Source: Bacteroidales bacterium (GTDB taxonomy: Bacteria > Bacteroidota > Bacteroidia > Bacteroidales > UBA932). Taken from it: DNA of 64,000 bases. Each line of letters opens with the position of its first letter. The first letter of the stretch is position 1. The DNA lies in NCBI GenBank assembly GCA_012728975.1, contig JAAYDZ010000006.1, forward strand, positions 28,753 through 92,752. The letters are read 5' to 3'. The translations under genes were made by a program, and so were the position numbers. The notes beneath the pieces are model-generated. The model saw only the letters and a list, made by a program, of their open reading frames with translations. It was not told where the DNA came from and did not search any database. Positions 16,691 to 25,545 of this stretch are shown one piece after another.

Positions 16691-18040
16691 GAGAGCCCAG
16701 AGTAATAATCCCAAGCTGATAATTATGCCTGATATCAAAAGATTTATCAGGCAGTAGCCCATGATATCCCTCGCTCCAAGTTTGGCTATTGCGAGCGCAG
16801 GAATAGCCCAGAAAGGCTGTATTAGATTGGTCCAGGCATCACCCCAGGCGATAGCCATTCCTGTGATAGCAGGAGCCACGCCCAAGGTGGCTCCTGCAGG
16901 CATCATTATGGGGCCCTGAACGGCCCATTGACCTCCGCCCGAAGGTACGAATATATTGACCAGTCCTGCGCTAAGGAAGGTCAGAAGTGGGAAAGTGTGT
17001 TCATTGGAAATGCTGACGCAAAGATGGCTGATCTCTCCCGCAAGCGAAATACCTTCTACAGAAGTTCCTGTCATTATGCCCATAATACCGGCATAAAAAG
17101 GGAATTGTAACAGGATGCCCGCACTGCCTACTGCTGCTTTGTTAAGCGATTTGACATATGCGATAGGCGTTTTGTGAAACAATATTCCGAGGAAAAGGAA
17201 TAGCATTATCACAGAGTTTAAATCTAGAGATTCACCACGTACGAAGAGCTTCATTATCAGGAAGGCAAAACCCATTAAAGATATGATAATGGAAATCACC
17301 ATACTGTTTTCGGTCTTCTCGGCAGGGGTTGAAGGTTTGAATGATCTCTCGTCTTCTTCCTCTTCAAGCAGTTTGGGGTCAACTTCTACCACCTCTTTGC
17401 CTTTTGGATGCATAAGTGAATTGACCACGACCAGCGAAATTATTACAAGTCCTGAAATTGCCAGGTTGTAGATAGATAAAATGGTATTGCTGATCGCAAT
17501 TGGCTCTGTAACCACACCCATAGTGACAGTAGACAATGCTGCACCCGGAGTGGCGAGTGCCAGAGGAATGGAACCGGATATTCCTCCGTGCCATACCACA
17601 AAGCCGCTATATGCAGATGCAATCAGTAAACGATAATCGACACCGCGCATCTTCCTTGCAATGGATTTGGCGAATACGACTCCGATAATAAGACCGAAAC
17701 CCCAGTTGATCCAGCAGGCCAGTGCCGAAACTAAAGAAACCAAGGCAATCGCTCCAACCGGTTTTTTGGGCATTGAAGCCAGTTTGTCAAGTCCCTTTTT
17801 TATGGTAGGGGCATCGGCCAAAGTAGAACCGCATACCAGTACGAGTGCCATTTGCATAGAAAAGGCAAGCAATCCCCATACACCATTACCCCAATTGGTC
17901 AATACTTCCAGCGGTGTCTGTCTACATACGGGTATAGCCACCGCAAATGAAATAAAAGTCAGAAGCAGAGCGAAAATAAAGGGCTCCGGCAAATATCTTT
18001 GTACTACGCGTACACTGGCGTTGACTATTTTTCTGAACAT
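16688..18040 (-). CDS. Short-chain fatty acid transporter, AtoE family
   Basis: A 450-residue membrane protein of the AtoE/short-chain fatty acid uptake family. The N-terminal MFRKIVNASVRVVQRYLPEPF and FALLLTFISF, the CWINWGFGLIIGVVFAKSIAR segment, the VVWHGGISGSIPLALATPG segment and the late FVPSGGGQWAVQGPIM motif are diagnostic. A charged loop rich in Glu (about residues 213-240) separates the two membrane halves. I start it at the ATG at 18040, as the extension to 18058 would need TTG. A -7 box lies at 18067-18074. It may move butyrate or acetoacetate. Confidence 0.88.
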   Translation of the reverse strand: MFRKIVNASVRVVQRYLPEPFIFALLLTFISFAVAIPVCRQTPLEVLTNWGNGVWGLLAFSMQMALVLVCGSTLADAPTIKKGLDKLASMPKKPVGAIALVSLVSALACWINWGFGLIIGVVFAKSIARKMRGVDYRLLIASAYSGFVVWHGGISGSIPLALATPGAALSTVTMGVVTEPIAISNTILSIYNLAISGLVIISLVVVNSLMHPKGKEVVEVDPKLLEEEEDERSFKPSTPAEKTENSMVISIIISLMGFAFLIMKLFVRGESLDLNSVIMLFLFLGILFHKTPIAYVKSLNKAAVGSAGILLQFPFYAGIMGIMTGTSVEGISLAGEISHLCVSISNEHTFPLLTFLSAGLVNIFVPSGGGQWAVQGPIMMPAGATLGVAPAITGMAIAWGDAWTNLIQPFWAIPALAIAKLGARDIMGYCLINLLISGIIISLGLLLWAL

Positions 18041-18066
18041 GATACCGGCTTTTGACAATTAATTTT

Positions 18067-18094
18067 CAAAGTTAGTTTAAATTAAATATTTTTG
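18067..18094. promoter_or_regulatory. Divergent promoters of the AtoE and SulP genes
   Basis: TAACTTTG lies on the minus strand (18067-18074) and TATTTTTG on the plus strand (18087-18094). The two -7 boxes are back to back, 12 bp apart, so transcription of the two transporters could interfere or be co-regulated. Confidence 0.6.
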
Positions 18095-18137
18095 TGCACT
18101 AAATCCAAAAGATAACCGACCTAATTTAACATTTCAG

Positions 18138-19862
18138 ATGAAAACCAGACTGACACAGCTCTTCAGACCTAAGTTTTTTGAACTTTTCAAGAAAGGTAAT
18201 TATAGTAAAGAGACCTTCATACAGGATTTTATTGCAGGTGTAATAGTGGGTATTGTTGCTTTGCCGTTGGCAATTGCTTTCGGTATTGCCTCCGGAGTTA
18301 CTCCTCAACAAGGTCTGATTACTGCTGTTGTTGCCGGTTTTCTTACCTCCTTACTGGGAGGTTCCAATTTTCTGATTGGGGGTCCTACCGGAGCATTCAT
18401 CGTAATTGTAGCCGGTATTGTTGGTGACTTCGGAATTCAGGGTTTGATAATATCCACCATTTTGGCCGGAATAATGCTTGTCCTGATGGGTGTGTTCAAG
18501 CTGGGTACTTTGATTAAGTTCATACCGTATCCCATTGTTATAGGCTTTACATCAGGTATTGCCGTGACTATCTTCTCCACCCAGATTAAAGATTTCTTTG
18601 GGTTGACCATAGCTGAGGTTCCTTCCAGTTTTATCGCTAAATGGGGTTGCTATTTCAGCAATCTGGGTTCGATTTCCATTGCAGAGACCTTGATGTCACT
18701 CTTTTGCCTTGCAATAATTATTTTCTGGCCACGAGTGACGAAAAAAGTTCCAGGATCACTTATTGCAATTATTGTTGGAACATTTATTTCGCTACTGCTT
18801 TCCCGTTTTGCAGGCATCGAATTTGCCACAATCGGCAGTAAATTTCCCGAACTGGCGGGAGGAATAGCTATTCCCCAGCCTGTAGCTCCAAAAATCACTC
18901 TTGATACTGCTGTCAAACTCTTTCAACCCGCATTTACCATTGCCTTTCTCTGTGCAATAGAGTCGCTTCTTGCTGCAATGGTTGCAGATGGTGCCACCGG
19001 CAAACGTCACAACTCCAATACCGAGCTTATAGGACAAGGTATAACAAACATTATAACTCCTCTTTTCGGCGGTATCCCGGCAACCGGAGCCCTTGCACGT
19101 ACAATGACCAATATCAATAACGGTGGAAAAACTCCTGTTGCAGGTATTATTCACTCCCTCGTGCTGCTGTTGATTTTCCTATTCCTCATGCCCTATGCTG
19201 TATATATTCCTCTCTCTTGCCTTGCTGCAATCCTTGTGATGGTGGCCTACAATATGAGTGAGTGGAGGACATTCAAGTATCTGCTCAAAGGAGACAGAGC
19301 GGATGTGATAGTGTTATTGATTACTTTTTTCCTGACTGTTTTGGTTGATTTGACAGTTGCTATTGAGGTGGGTCTCTTGATGGCTATCATCCTCTTTGTT
19401 AAACGTGTTTCCGAGACCTCATCCATCACGGTTCTTGAGAGCGATTATTTAGCTGCAACCGAAAATGAAGAGAAGGCTGTGCTTGAGAATATAGAACAAC
19501 TTAATGTTCCTAAAAGCGTAGAGATTTTTGAAATAGACGGACCCTTCTTTTTCGGGCTTGCAAACAAGATGGACGAGCTCGACCGCCAAACCAAAGAAGA
19601 TGTTGTCAAAGTACGTATTATACGTATGCGCAAGGTGCCTTTCATTGATTCGACAGGAATCAATAACCTTCGCAGCCTTTACCAACGTTCAAAAAAGTCC
19701 GGCATCCAGGTTATTCTCTCCGGAGTCCAGGAGACCGTATATGACTCAATAGAAAAGTTCGGCCTACTTCATGAAATAGGGCAAGAGTATGTTTTTCCCC
19801 ATATTATCCCTGCTTTGGCCAAAGCCACAGAGATGGTGATGGTGAGCGAACAGAAAGAGTAA
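18138..19862 (+). CDS. SulP-family inorganic anion transporter with STAS domain
   Basis: A 574-residue SLC26/SulP transporter. The membrane part (about residues 30-420) opens with FIAGVIVGIVALPLAIAFGI and GLITAVVAGFLTSLLGGSNF. It contains GPTGAFIVI, ESLLAAMVADGATG and the GGIPATGALARTMTNINNG motif. The C-terminal STAS domain (about 455-570) contains FIDSTGINNLRSL with the usual phospho-serine site. Substrates in the family include sulfate and bicarbonate. Sulfate would fit the convergent cysteate synthase, but the sequence does not prove this. Its stop lies inside a small hairpin. Confidence 0.92.
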   Translation: MKTRLTQLFRPKFFELFKKGNYSKETFIQDFIAGVIVGIVALPLAIAFGIASGVTPQQGLITAVVAGFLTSLLGGSNFLIGGPTGAFIVIVAGIVGDFGIQGLIISTILAGIMLVLMGVFKLGTLIKFIPYPIVIGFTSGIAVTIFSTQIKDFFGLTIAEVPSSFIAKWGCYFSNLGSISIAETLMSLFCLAIIIFWPRVTKKVPGSLIAIIVGTFISLLLSRFAGIEFATIGSKFPELAGGIAIPQPVAPKITLDTAVKLFQPAFTIAFLCAIESLLAAMVADGATGKRHNSNTELIGQGITNIITPLFGGIPATGALARTMTNINNGGKTPVAGIIHSLVLLLIFLFLMPYAVYIPLSCLAAILVMVAYNMSEWRTFKYLLKGDRADVIVLLITFFLTVLVDLTVAIEVGLLMAIILFVKRVSETSSITVLESDYLAATENEEKAVLENIEQLNVPKSVEIFEIDGPFFFGLANKMDELDRQTKEDVVKVRIIRMRKVPFIDSTGINNLRSLYQRSKKSGIQVILSGVQETVYDSIEKFGLLHEIGQEYVFPHIIPALAKATEMVMVSEQKE

Positions 19863-19873
19863 TCTACTCTTTC
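19853..19873. terminator. Short two-way hairpin between SulP and cysteate synthase genes
   Basis: GAAAGAGTA (19853-19861) pairs with TACTCTTTC (19865-19873) over a 3-nt loop and overlaps the SulP stop codon. A strong U-tract is missing, so termination is likely but not certain. Confidence 0.45.
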
Positions 19874-19878
19874 AGGAA

Positions 19879-21165
19879 TTACTTAAATAGATTTTCAACT
19901 CTGGTGATTATCCCTTTATCTGAGGCCATGCCGATAAGGGATGGCTTGAGGTAAACAACCCTGTGGTCACGTTTGAAACGCTCTTCTCCTCCGCCTGTAA
20001 TATTGAGCATGGTAATCGCATCTTTCGGCATTTTGCCTGCATTGAAAGCATTGATCATACCTTTCGTAGCAACGGCAGAGGCAGGATGGATGTCAATTCC
20101 CTCGGTACGCAGGAAAAGTGCCTGCATCTCTTTTATATCATTGTTATCCGCCAGCTCAACATCGCCTCCTGCATCGCACATTGCATCATAGAGGCCTCCG
20201 CACACTGCGTATGGGGGTCTTCTATTGGAAAGCACCTTGGCATCTATTGCTGTCGCTTTGATGCGTGCCTCTTCGTCATCCATTGGCAGAAGGGTTTTGC
20301 TTCCGGCTTTCCATGCATCATACATGGGAGTGAAAGGAATATTTTGAGAAGGGAAAAGCTTCATCTTATGGTTACCGAAACGGCCATCCTCTATCAAACG
20401 CAGATTGGCTTCCCATGCAGCAATAGCACCCGTACCGCTACCTATTGATTGGAAATAACAATCGGGAATACGGCCGATTACTTCGGCTGCGGAAAGCACA
20501 GTCGTAGCCATACCATCTCTGCGGGCTACATTCTTTGCCCCGCCCTCGGCAAAAAACATTTCGGATGTACAGACTTTGTCGGCAAGTGCAATAGCGTCAT
20601 AATAGTCGCTCCCTTTTGGTGAGCAGATAAGTTTAACACAGTCGTTGATCGGCTTATCAAACCACAAAGCATCAATATTGTCTTCAGGAACACTTAAGAG
20701 TAACGGAATGTTGTTTTCAGAGCAGACTTTTGCAAATGCTCTAGCCGTGTTACCTGCCGAAGCCACTACCAATACTCCTTTCTTATTGTGAGAGAGTCTG
20801 CCACATACGGAATAGGCCTCTGTCTCCTTAAATGAACCTGTAGTCATGAAGGCATTTTTTTCAGGCCAATAGCCTGAAAAAGAAATATAGAGATTGGGAA
20901 GACCAAGCTCCGAAGCAAGAGCTTCGCTTTTATAGGTCTGAGTAGCAGAGGAACCTTTAAGTGTATGATTTATTGGAAGCCAGTCGGCAAAACGGTAGAT
21001 GCCCTCTTTCTGATCTCCAAAGTCTATCTGTTTTTTTTCATAAATAGCTCTTATGAGTGAGGGCTCCGTACCCTGCGGGTCTGAAAGTAGCCATCCCGTA
21101 TCCTCAAATCTGCGGCCTGTAGCCAAATTTTCAAGTACGTACTTTGTGGGTTTGAAATTTTTCAT
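19879..21165 (-). CDS. Cysteate synthase (PLP, threonine synthase fold)
   Basis: A 428-residue fold-type II PLP enzyme related to threonine synthase. The PLP lysine is Lys113 in TTGSFKETEAYSV, the phosphate-binding loop is SAGNTARAF, and GSGTGAIAAWEA lies in the middle. The full-length pattern (KPTKYVLENLATGRRFEDTG at the start, YRFADWLPI, GGAKNVARRDGM, ITGGGEERFKRD) matches the group annotated as cysteate synthase in Bacteroidales and methanogens. That group makes L-cysteate from phosphoserine and sulfite. In Bacteroidota cysteate is the head-group precursor of sulfonolipids. The gene follows the Hdr-like operon after a heptad array. A divergent threonine synthase is the alternative. Confidence 0.8.
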   Translation of the reverse strand: MKNFKPTKYVLENLATGRRFEDTGWLLSDPQGTEPSLIRAIYEKKQIDFGDQKEGIYRFADWLPINHTLKGSSATQTYKSEALASELGLPNLYISFSGYWPEKNAFMTTGSFKETEAYSVCGRLSHNKKGVLVVASAGNTARAFAKVCSENNIPLLLSVPEDNIDALWFDKPINDCVKLICSPKGSDYYDAIALADKVCTSEMFFAEGGAKNVARRDGMATTVLSAAEVIGRIPDCYFQSIGSGTGAIAAWEANLRLIEDGRFGNHKMKLFPSQNIPFTPMYDAWKAGSKTLLPMDDEEARIKATAIDAKVLSNRRPPYAVCGGLYDAMCDAGGDVELADNNDIKEMQALFLRTEGIDIHPASAVATKGMINAFNAGKMPKDAITMLNITGGGEERFKRDHRVVYLKPSLIGMASDKGIITRVENLFK

Positions 21166-21219
21166 ATCTCTCTTATTTTATTACACATTACTTTATCTTT
21201 TCATCCTTTCCTTTGATTC

Positions 21220-21275
21220 TACATACTACCCACTACATACTACCCACTACACACTACCCACTACCCACTACATAC
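21220..21275 (-). repeat. Heptad-repeat array overlapping the end of the hdrDE-like gene
   Basis: Eight units in perfect register (TACATAC and TACCCAC alternating, with TACACAC). On the sense strand they read GTATGTA/GTGGGTA. The TAG stop of the upstream gene is inside the array, so its last four residues (V-C-S-G) are encoded by repeat units. Confidence 0.88.
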
Positions 21276-23090
21276 TATATTGTCGGCAATAACCTGGGCA
21301 AAGTCGACTACTTTAACCTCCGATTGCCTGCTGAAGGTCTTCATACAGAGCGGGCAGGCAGTCACAATCCTGTCGGGAGAGTTGGCCATAAGATTGCGGA
21401 TGGAGTTTTCCGTGATACGCCCTCTCTCTTCATGTGTGAGAGTGAGACTGCCAAGAGAACCGCCACAGCATATGCTCTCTTTGCGCTCTTTAGCAGCCGG
21501 TACCAGGTCGGCGACCCTTGCCAGAGCCTTGCGGGGAGCATCATAAATACCGCAACCACGTCCAAGCTCACAGGGATCATGGTACACATATTTGAGCTCC
21601 TGTTTCTTCAAATTTATGACTCCTTCGGCAGCCAGTTGCTCGAAGTACTCAGTATAGTGCAGCACCTGCACTCCTTGCAGTTCATATTCCTCCTTGAATA
21701 TTCTGTAACAGATAGCACAAGATACTAATAGTATCGGCGCACCGCTTTCCTTTATAATCTGAGTATTCTTCTCTATGAGTGCCTTTGCCTCTTCGGTACG
21801 ACCCGAGAGCAGCAGCGGTCTTCCGCAACAGACAGTCCCATTCGCATCCATCAGCGTGAAATCTATCCCAGCCGTTGTGAGCACTTTCTGTATTGATTGT
21901 GATATCGTCGGTGTTAAAGAGCTCATACAGCCTGCATAATAGAGCACTTTCTCTCCACCTACCGAGATCGCCGATGTCAGAGCATCGTTGGGGATTTTAT
22001 CCAGATAGCTGAAATCTTGTTCTATATTGTAGTGCTGTTGTTTGCGGAGTGCAAGGCGCAGGTCAATGGCAGATATGTTTATAGGGCATAGGACTGAACA
22101 CTTGCCACACATCAGGCACTTGTCAGCAATGGCAAGCGCACGCGGTTGGTTTCTTCGTTTGACCTGCCTTACGTAATAGACAGTAGTATTTTTGAGTCCA
22201 GCCTTGTCTACGCTCATTGGGCAAGCGTCCAGACAGACTCCACAGCTTGGGCAGGAGTATAGCTCTGCCAGAGCATAGCCCTTGCGCGGTCTGCGTACTC
22301 TGATACCTGCATTCTTGAGAGGAATCAGGAAGAATTCCGCGGGAATATGCATATATCGGGTAAATGGCAGTACCATCATAAAGGTACCCAGTGCTATAGA
22401 GTAGGCCCACCAGGCGATCGTAAAGTTCTCCGGTTTGCTGAGAATGCTGGCAAAGAGCCAATTGACAGGTACAGTGAGAAAACTGCCTCCGCCGACACCT
22501 GCGGTAAATCCTTCGGCTATCAGCCTCAGTGGAAATATTGCCCAAAGAGAATAGAGTCCGACCCGATCCAAAAGGGTCAGCTTTGTGGTCCTCCTCATTC
22601 CCATCAGTTGGGAACGGAAACGCTTGATGATTGCCAGAATTATACCGCTGAGTACTACCAGAAGGAAAAAGTCCATAAGGAAGAAGAGTAGTGAACCCTT
22701 TAAAGTTGTACTCTCAACTGCCATGAAATAGCGGAAAAATATAGGATAGTAAAACAATCCGCCCCTTTCGGGAATATACAGGAAGGTCTCAATATGCCCG
22801 ATTACGATGAGCATAAACCAGCCGAAAGCTATACTGGAGTGCATATATCCCAGTACCTTGTTACGTCTCCAGAGCTTAACGTGCAAAAGACAATCGCCGA
22901 ACCAGTCACGAATATTCTTTCCCATTATCACAGGATTAACCAATGACTTGTAGAATTTGATACGATCTTTGCGTTCGAGCTGGACCATTATCTTTAAAAC
23001 GCCGATAATGCACCATAGTAGAACGAATATCATCCCCACCATGAAAGGGAGTACAAAGTGGTCAAACCCTGATATGAACCTCTCTCTCAT
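21261..23090 (-). CDS. Fused membrane cytochrome/iron-sulfur protein, HdrDE/DsrMK-like
   Basis: A 609-residue protein with three parts. About residues 10-250 form five or more membrane segments with histidines (His70, His84, His99, His248) that could bind b-type haem, like HdrE/NarI. Two 4Fe-4S motifs follow (Cys280-283-286-290 and Cys325-328-331-335). Two CCG domains follow (CCG at 421 and CCGG at 541, with CAIC at 458 and CPLC at 579), like HdrD/HdrB. This should link the quinone pool to a thiol/disulfide or similar two-electron site. It is the last of five co-directed Hdr-like genes, 8 bp from its neighbour. The substrate is unknown. Confidence 0.85.
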   Translation of the reverse strand: MRERFISGFDHFVLPFMVGMIFVLLWCIIGVLKIMVQLERKDRIKFYKSLVNPVIMGKNIRDWFGDCLLHVKLWRRNKVLGYMHSSIAFGWFMLIVIGHIETFLYIPERGGLFYYPIFFRYFMAVESTTLKGSLLFFLMDFFLLVVLSGIILAIIKRFRSQLMGMRRTTKLTLLDRVGLYSLWAIFPLRLIAEGFTAGVGGGSFLTVPVNWLFASILSKPENFTIAWWAYSIALGTFMMVLPFTRYMHIPAEFFLIPLKNAGIRVRRPRKGYALAELYSCPSCGVCLDACPMSVDKAGLKNTTVYYVRQVKRRNQPRALAIADKCLMCGKCSVLCPINISAIDLRLALRKQQHYNIEQDFSYLDKIPNDALTSAISVGGEKVLYYAGCMSSLTPTISQSIQKVLTTAGIDFTLMDANGTVCCGRPLLLSGRTEEAKALIEKNTQIIKESGAPILLVSCAICYRIFKEEYELQGVQVLHYTEYFEQLAAEGVINLKKQELKYVYHDPCELGRGCGIYDAPRKALARVADLVPAAKERKESICCGGSLGSLTLTHEERGRITENSIRNLMANSPDRIVTACPLCMKTFSRQSEVKVVDFAQVIADNIVCSG

Positions 23091-23097
23091 AATAACG

Positions 23098-23424
23098 TCA
23101 GATATTGTATATTTTACAAATTGAAAGAATCAGGTGCCGTGTATTGATACCTCTCGGGCATACGATATAGCATTTGCCGCAAAGCATACAGGACTTGAGT
23201 TGTGGAAGCACATCCTCCTGCTGTCCGCGTTGAAGGCAGAGCAAGACTTTTCTCAGATTGACATCTGTAAAAACACCTGCAGTACAACTGGCAGCGCAAG
23301 ATCCGCATGACATACATTTTATGGCATCAGGTTCTAAGGCACACAATTCATCAAACAGACTCAGGTCTGCATCGTCGATTTCAATTGTCGAGCTCGGTGT
23401 GAGACTATATCCGAAATCTATCAT
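23098..23424 (-). CDS. HdrC-like 4Fe-4S protein (short)
   Basis: A 108-residue protein with two 4Fe-4S motifs, CMSCGSCAASC (near residue 38) and CMLCGKCYIVCP (near residue 83), separated by a helical spacer as in HdrC. It should carry electrons between the HdrA-like flavoprotein and the CCG subunits. Its start overlaps the end of the hdrA-like gene by 4 nt (ATGA). It lies 7 bp before the fused membrane protein, so it may be that protein's soluble partner. Confidence 0.85.
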   Translation of the reverse strand: MIDFGYSLTPSSTIEIDDADLSLFDELCALEPDAIKCMSCGSCAASCTAGVFTDVNLRKVLLCLQRGQQEDVLPQLKSCMLCGKCYIVCPRGINTRHLILSICKIYNI

Positions 23425-24437
23425 TTGGCCTTTTGTTTGAAATAGTTGTCAATGGCCATAGCTGCCACCCTGGCTTCGTTTAGCGTTTCAGGAATAGTTT
23501 TGGGTCCGGTAGCAGCACCGGCAAAGAAAATGCCCTTGCTGTGGCTCTCTGTGGTTCGGCAAAGCAAATCCCGAGGCATGAAAAATCCATCTTCTCCGGT
23601 ATGGACTCCTGTCATTGAAGCAATCTCCGGAGTTTCGACGCAGGGAGACATGCCTGCCATAAGCACAAGCAGATCCATAGTTATGCGCAAAGGTTTGCCT
23701 ACAAGAGTATCTTCGGCTTTCACGACAAGTTTTCCATCTATATCTTCGGAGACCTCTGAAACCCTGCCACGAACAAAGAAGATCCCATATTTACGTTGGG
23801 CGTTGAGATAGAGGTCCTCATATTTGCGACCGAACATTCTCAAGTCCATATAGAAACAATATATGGTAGCATCCGGATAGAGTTCTTTCATCTCGCAGGC
23901 CTGTTTGATAGCTGTTGCACAGCACACTTTGGAGCACTGGCGGTTGCCCGCTTTTTCATCTCTGGAACCTACACAGTGGACAAATCCTATAACTTTTGGG
24001 TCTTGGATCCTTGGGTCTTTCCCTGTGTTGAAAAAATTCTCGAGATCGGCATTTGTAATAACATGGTTATATATGCCGTAGCCATATTCTTCTTTCTTTT
24101 CGGCGGGGAACATTGAAAATCCCGTAGCGAAAAGAATGGCATCCGCTTGTACTGAAATGCCATTGGAGAAGATGGCTACATATAGATCCTTTAGTTTGTT
24201 GATTGAGATGATATTGGTATCTGTAAAGCAGTTAATTCCTTCCAGATCGGATGTAAGTGAGGTTAGGAGTTCCTTGGTAGACTCTCCATCCGGAAAGAGT
24301 TTGTGCCATTTTGCAAGATGTCCTCCCAGACGGGGCTCTTTTTCTATGAGGATCGGTGTGTGGCCGTAATCGCGTATTCTGTGAGCAGCTTCAATACCGG
24401 CAGGACCTCCGCCAATTATAAGTACATTTCGTTTCAT
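23421..24437 (-). CDS. HdrA-like FAD/iron-sulfur oxidoreductase (short form)
   Basis: A 338-residue flavoprotein. The FAD-binding site is GGGPAG (residues 9-14) with IEKEPRLGGHLAKW. The HdrA signature HCVGSRDEKAGNRQCSKVCC, which holds cluster cysteines, lies near residues 155-175. GIFFAGAATGPKTIPETLNEA closes the FAD site. It lacks the N-terminal and the C-terminal ferredoxin domains of methanogen HdrA, and so resembles QmoA-like short forms. It overlaps the next gene by 4 nt. It is expected to collect or split electrons within this Hdr-like complex. Confidence 0.87.
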   Translation of the reverse strand: MKRNVLIIGGGPAGIEAAHRIRDYGHTPILIEKEPRLGGHLAKWHKLFPDGESTKELLTSLTSDLEGINCFTDTNIISINKLKDLYVAIFSNGISVQADAILFATGFSMFPAEKKEEYGYGIYNHVITNADLENFFNTGKDPRIQDPKVIGFVHCVGSRDEKAGNRQCSKVCCATAIKQACEMKELYPDATIYCFYMDLRMFGRKYEDLYLNAQRKYGIFFVRGRVSEVSEDIDGKLVVKAEDTLVGKPLRITMDLLVLMAGMSPCVETPEIASMTGVHTGEDGFFMPRDLLCRTTESHSKGIFFAGAATGPKTIPETLNEARVAAMAIDNYFKQKAK

Positions 24438-24453
24438 TGAGTCATTTATTATA

Positions 24454-25545
24454 TCAACAACACTTGATGTTCATAGGAAATTCCGGCATTTGCAGGAGTT
24501 TACCTCCTTTGCCTTTATATTTATCTTTTTTGTTGTATTTGATTCCCATTTTGTCCAGTAGAGGCTCTACAGCCACCTGGTGCAATTGAAGTCCCAGGTC
24601 CCATGGGTCATATCCCAACACCAGACCGGCAACCTCCTCGTAAGTGAACACCGGAATGCCATATCCGTTTTCACCATAGGTCTTACCAGTCTGCTCGGCT
24701 ATCACATATTGCCATCTGTCCATGAAATAGGGGCATCCGGGACAGTTGGTGATAATCATGTCGGGCTTGTAGGGTTCCATGGATTCAAACTTTTTGTAGG
24801 TATTGGACATTGAATAACCGCGATTGGCTTTAACCAGATATTGTCTGAAACCAAATCCGCAGCAATGTCTGCGTTCAGGGTAATCTATTACCTCTCCAGC
24901 CCATGAATCAATCATGCCGGCAAGAACATAGGGATATTCTGCACCACCTACACCTTTTGAGGGAAACATTTTAGAATAATGGCATCCTATATGTTCAACA
25001 ACCCTCAGCGGTTCACCTGTAAATTTGTTGACAAGACGGTGCTTTGCCCTAGCAGCTATCTCGTTGCGGAACTTGTAGATGATGTCACTTGCGTGAGCCA
25101 GGTATTCCGGCTTCGTCAATTCTCGTCTGCATGATTTCCATAGATGTTCCCGGATTTTTGCTTCTAAATCGGGAAAAGTTCTCCAGTCTTCAAGCACTTC
25201 GGTATAGAGACCGAATGAGGTTATACAGGAGCAAACATAGTTTTTGTAGCCGTGTTCACCCATCAGAGCAAATTGGCGCGCGATAATGGTCATCATCGTT
25301 TCTTGTGGTAGGGCCTCTGCGTGGTATGCAATGCCTCCGCAAGTAGTGTGGTGTTCAGTTTCGAAGAAGTCTTTCTCCAGTTTGTTGCGACAAATATCAA
25401 GAAATGCAACTTCAGATCCCGGGAAAAACCCTTGTCGTATGCAGCTTCTCACATAGAACCAGTGGTCATCAGGAATCTCTTTCTGATAGTCTGACCATAT
25501 TTTCTGTTTTCCTTGAAATATCATTTCAATGCTGTTTAAAATCAA
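24454..25545 (-). CDS. HdrB-like CCG-domain protein
   Basis: A 363-residue protein with two cysteine-rich CCG-type regions. The first is around HHTTCGGIAYHAEA and the second runs from HIGCHYSKMFP through RRHCCGFGFRQ to NCPGCPYFMDRWQ. In methanogen HdrB such regions hold the noncubane clusters that reduce the CoM-S-S-CoB disulfide. This organism is not a methanogen, so the substrate must be another disulfide or thiol-like compound. It overlaps the upstream hdrC-like gene by 4 nt. The C-terminus ends with CC. Confidence 0.87.
   Translation of the reverse strand: MILNSIEMIFQGKQKIWSDYQKEIPDDHWFYVRSCIRQGFFPGSEVAFLDICRNKLEKDFFETEHHTTCGGIAYHAEALPQETMMTIIARQFALMGEHGYKNYVCSCITSFGLYTEVLEDWRTFPDLEAKIREHLWKSCRRELTKPEYLAHASDIIYKFRNEIAARAKHRLVNKFTGEPLRVVEHIGCHYSKMFPSKGVGGAEYPYVLAGMIDSWAGEVIDYPERRHCCGFGFRQYLVKANRGYSMSNTYKKFESMEPYKPDMIITNCPGCPYFMDRWQYVIAEQTGKTYGENGYGIPVFTYEEVAGLVLGYDPWDLGLQLHQVAVEPLLDKMGIKYNKKDKYKGKGGKLLQMPEFPMNIKCC

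Noticed and set aside
21213-21728. Open frames running through the heptad arrays (for example 21053-21292 and 32341-32592 on either strand)
   Set aside because: They are the C-rich, stop-free reading of repeat DNA or the reverse of real genes; the residues repeat (Thr-His-Tyr) and no start or conservation is evident.
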